64,000 bases of DNA, taken from the NCBI RefSeq assembly GCF_046523945.1, contig NZ_CP171363.1, forward strand, positions 620,001 through 684,000, given 5' to 3'. Origin of the DNA: Faucicola mancuniensis. GTDB lineage: Bacteria; Pseudomonadota; Gammaproteobacteria; Pseudomonadales; Moraxellaceae. The notes under the pieces were generated by a model. It made no database searches, was not told the DNA's origin, and was given only the letters and a program-made list of their open reading frames with translations. This document shows positions 61,239-64,000 of the stretch, one piece after another; the stretch's first letter is position 1, and every line of letters begins with the position of its first letter. The position numbers were made by a program, and so were the translations under genes.

Positions 61239-61361
61239 AGCCTTTTTCTCAAAACCAAACTGCTATATTAAAATAAAAATAGGCGGATATCAAATCCACC
61301 TATCAAAAATTTGTTTCACAATATTTTAAAATATCCAAAAAATGTGATTTTTGTGAAAATT

Positions 61362-62969
61362 TTAACCAAAAATGGCATTGAGTAACACATAGCCGATTGC
61401 CGCCATAATCGCCGCCGCAGGCAAGGTAATCACCCACGCCAAGCCAATCGGTTTCATCATTGCCCAGTTGGTATTTTTATTTACCATGCCAATGCCCAAC
61501 ACCGCACCGACCAAAATATGCGTACTAGACACGGGCAAACCTAATGATGACGCACCCATGACGACCGCAGCAGCCGCAAGCTCCGCCGAAAAACCTGATG
61601 CTGGGTGCATTTCGGCAAGTTTTGTACCAACGGTTTGAATGACTTCTTTACCAATAAACCAAAGTCCCACGATTAACGCCACACCAAAAGTTATCATCAC
61701 AGGGGCAGGCACGCTGGCTTGTGAAGCAATGGCATTGTTACGAATCACGTCCAAAATCGCCACAAAAGGCCCTACCGCATTGGCAATATCGTTTGAGCCA
61801 TGACTAAAGGCGAACGCTGATGCGGTAAATACTTGCATCCAGCTAAACATGATAAAGGTCGCTTTACTTAAGTCTTCTTTGTGTTTGCCACGAATGGTTT
61901 TGGTATAAACAAAAGCAGTTAGCCAAATCAACGCCCCAATCATAAAAATAATCAATGATGACTGCAAGGTGCTAAAGCCCAATTCGGCATTTTTTAAGCC
62001 TTTGAACACCACCATCGCTGTCATCACCATACCACCGACAGATGCAATGATAGGCACCCATGTTTTTAACGCTTTTAGCGTGTCTAGGCTTTCTCGCTCT
62101 TGTTCAATATCGTATAAATTTTGATAATAAGGCGTAACCAGTTCATCACGGTTGCAGTCTTTTTCTTGGAGCAATTCGTGGTCTTGTAATAGTTGGGTGG
62201 TATAGGTCAGTTTTTCATGCTCATTTAGGGCTTCAAGTTCTTCTTTATGTTGTTGTTTTAATTGTTTTTTCTTGTTTTTAACGGTTTTGATTTTTTCTTC
62301 CATGTGGTCATTATACGACAAGATATATTTTTTCACATGACCATAAATCAAATAAGAAATCACCCCACCCAACACAGGCGATAATACCCAAGAAATCGCA
62401 ATTTGGACGATTTGATTCCATTGAATGGTAGAAAACGCGAACGCCATACCGCCAAAATCAATCCCCAATACGATAGAACTACCAACAATACCGCCAATAA
62501 TGGCATGCGTGGTAGAAACTGGTAAGCCTTTTTTGGTGGCAAATAACAACCAAAACGCCGAAGCCATCAACGCCGACAACATCACATAAATAAATTGATT
62601 GGGCGTAATGCTCAATCCGTCCATATCCACAATGCCTTTACGAATAGTATCCGTAACCGAAGCCCCTGCCAGCACCGCACCTGACACCTCAAACACCGCC
62701 GCCACCGCTAAGGCTTGGGTAACGGTGAGCGTACCTGCCCCAACCGATGTCCCAAACGAGTTGGCAACGTCATTACCACCAATGTTAAACGCCATAAACA
62801 CGCCAAAAAACGTGGCAACCAAAAATAACAAAATCTGCTGTTGCAAGGTATAATCATACCCCCACCAAACAAAATAAATCCCCACAAATAACATCAATAA
62901 ACCAAAAAATAAATTGCCCACCATTGGCGTGGTTTGTTTGTTTGGATTGGTCTGAGCGTTCGTATTCAT
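61362..62969 (-). CDS. PiT-family inorganic phosphate transporter
   Basis: A 535-residue membrane transporter. The two PiT repeats carry the signatures FNIGGNDVANSFGT and FSHGSNDIANAVGP, and both halves end in LPVSTTHA / LPVSSTHI motifs. About ten helices flank a long charged cytosolic loop (residues ~220-290, KNKKKQLKQQHKEELEALNE). It takes up phosphate, probably as metal-phosphate, with protons or sodium. The length and loop resemble PitA. It is divergent from pepA. Confidence 0.92.
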   Translation of the reverse strand: MNTNAQTNPNKQTTPMVGNLFFGLLMLFVGIYFVWWGYDYTLQQQILLFLVATFFGVFMAFNIGGNDVANSFGTSVGAGTLTVTQALAVAAVFEVSGAVLAGASVTDTIRKGIVDMDGLSITPNQFIYVMLSALMASAFWLLFATKKGLPVSTTHAIIGGIVGSSIVLGIDFGGMAFAFSTIQWNQIVQIAISWVLSPVLGGVISYLIYGHVKKYILSYNDHMEEKIKTVKNKKKQLKQQHKEELEALNEHEKLTYTTQLLQDHELLQEKDCNRDELVTPYYQNLYDIEQERESLDTLKALKTWVPIIASVGGMVMTAMVVFKGLKNAELGFSTLQSSLIIFMIGALIWLTAFVYTKTIRGKHKEDLSKATFIMFSWMQVFTASAFAFSHGSNDIANAVGPFVAILDVIRNNAIASQASVPAPVMITFGVALIVGLWFIGKEVIQTVGTKLAEMHPASGFSAELAAAAVVMGASSLGLPVSSTHILVGAVLGIGMVNKNTNWAMMKPIGLAWVITLPAAAIMAAIGYVLLNAIFG

Positions 62970-63118
62970 AAAATGATGGTTCTCAAAGAAATGTTAAATT
63001 AAAACCGCTAAAATGATAATAACCTTACATTTATTTTAACACATTTACACAAAGGGTATAAATAATATGCTAAACTTAATTGCAATTTTATTTATCATCA
63101 AAAAAAGGAAAGTATATT

Positions 63119-64000
63119 ATGGCAAAACTCAATTTAAGTTTGCAATTAGCAAAAAAAGCCCAAAAAAAATCAGCCAAAAATAGCTGTAGCGTGTACCTAA
63201 TTCATGATAACAAACAATTATTACAAAATCATGACAACAAAAACACTTTAACCGCACCACTACAAAACCTTATCAAAGCCAGTAATTTTGGCGGTAAAAT
63301 CTGTGAAACCGCTATCAGCTTTGGCACAGATGAATCCCCTAGCCTGCTGATTGTCGGTGTTGGAAAAGCTGACAAATTAAACGGCACAGCCTTACAAAAA
63401 ATCGCTAAAACCATCTACACCACGTTAAGCAAAAACCACAAATCAGCGACCATTTATTTGGATAACAGCCTTGACAGCGTGCAGTTTGGACAATTGGCAT
63501 TAGCATTGTTAAACGCAAGCTATACTTTTGACAAATACAAAAGCAAAAAAGACGACAAAATTTTGTTAAATCAAATCACTTTGCAAGTATTAACCGATGA
63601 AAAAACAGGCTCGTTAGAAGCGTTTGAACAAAGTTTAGCCTTGCAAAATGCGATTTTTATCGGTCAATCTTTAACCAAAGACGTGGCGAATGAACCACCA
63701 AATGTGTGTTTTCCTGCGTACATGGCAAAACAAGCCAAAGATTTGGCAAAACAATATCCAGACCTTTTGACGGTCAAAGTATTGGGTGAAAAAGACATGG
63801 AAAAACTCGGCATGAACTGCTTTTTGGCAGTCAGTCGTGGCTCGGCAAAAGAAGGTCAGTTGGTGTTATTAGAATATAATGGTTTGACAAAAGGCAAGAA
63901 CAAAGCCAAAAAATTAGAAAATCCGATTGTCTTTGTTGGCAAAGGTGTCACCTTTGACACAGGCGGTATCTCGCTAAAACCTGGCGAAGGCATGGGCGAA
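63119..64000 (+). CDS. pepA: Leucyl aminopeptidase, N-terminal part (cut by window end)
   Basis: An open frame from ATG 63119 (AAAGGAAAG upstream) reaches the window end after 294 codons without a stop. It includes the M17 N-terminal domain (LLIVGVGKADKL), the linker FIGQSLTKDVANEPPNVCFP and the start of the catalytic domain with IVFVGKGVTFDTGGISLKPG (Lys, Asp metal ligands). It releases N-terminal residues, especially Leu; in E. coli it also acts in Xer recombination. Confidence 0.95.
   Translation, partial: MAKLNLSLQLAKKAQKKSAKNSCSVYLIHDNKQLLQNHDNKNTLTAPLQNLIKASNFGGKICETAISFGTDESPSLLIVGVGKADKLNGTALQKIAKTIYTTLSKNHKSATIYLDNSLDSVQFGQLALALLNASYTFDKYKSKKDDKILLNQITLQVLTDEKTGSLEAFEQSLALQNAIFIGQSLTKDVANEPPNVCFPAYMAKQAKDLAKQYPDLLTVKVLGEKDMEKLGMNCFLAVSRGSAKEGQLVLLEYNGLTKGKNKAKKLENPIVFVGKGVTFDTGGISLKPGEGMGE

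Overview
The window is a 64 kb piece of an AT-rich gammaproteobacterial chromosome. Gene content and order fit the family Moraxellaceae, most likely Moraxella or a close relative. The evidence is metX/metW methionine genes, an E. coli-like thrU-tyrU-glyT-thrT-tuf tRNA/EF-Tu block, dksA-gluQ, glnB-amtB, a quinol NO reductase, and an Acp-type lysozyme inhibitor like those of Neisseria and Moraxella. The assignment is inferred from protein recognition, not from a database search.

Region by region. (1) 1-9.2 kb: the tail of a fumarylacetoacetate-hydrolase-family gene, then metX and metW. These two are normally adjacent, but here 7.1 kb of mobile debris separates them: a stub of a C5-cytosine methyltransferase, the 3' end of an IS605-type tnpB, a siphophage head-tail gene block truncated at both ends, and a hicAB toxin-antitoxin locus whose toxin carries a 19-bp tandem duplication. 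(2) 9.4-17.9 kb: a Sel1-repeat protein, a small lipoprotein, ftsK, trxB, a VapD-type toxin pair, the two N-degron aminoacyl-tRNA-protein transferases (aat, bpt) flanking a frameshifted gene, and rimI. (3) 17.9-20.4 kb: tuf, four tRNA genes, and two candidate small RNAs, one of them tRNA-like. (4) 20.4-30 kb: a rhodanese lipoprotein, an RclA-like flavoprotein, a 0.2-kb MITE-like element, a nitric-oxide defence pair (hmp, and norB carrying an in-frame amber codon) under two matching NsrR-like palindromes, a complete IS982-family element with target duplication, an aldehyde dehydrogenase and an OmpR-family regulator. (5) 30-38 kb: the complete F-type ATP synthase operon atpIBEFHAGDC on the minus strand.

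(6) 38-51 kb: Fur/Zur-like regulator, cpdA, dksA, gluQ, ftsW, murD, glnB-amtB, mqo, thyA-folA, a decayed ktrB and rlmB. (7) 51-64 kb: ppnP, recN, yqgE-ruvX-(membrane protein)-tusA, a three-gene TerD/AIM24/TerZ-like group, an Acp-like lysozyme inhibitor, msrA, lptFG, a PiT phosphate transporter and the start of pepA.

Most of the window is core chromosome. The most informative unusual points are the split metXW locus and its nested remnants, a textbook -1 slippery heptamer in the phage tail chaperone gene, the hicA duplication, the norB nonsense codon, the tRNA-like element at 20283-20364, and a MITE whose ends resemble those of the nearby IS982 element.
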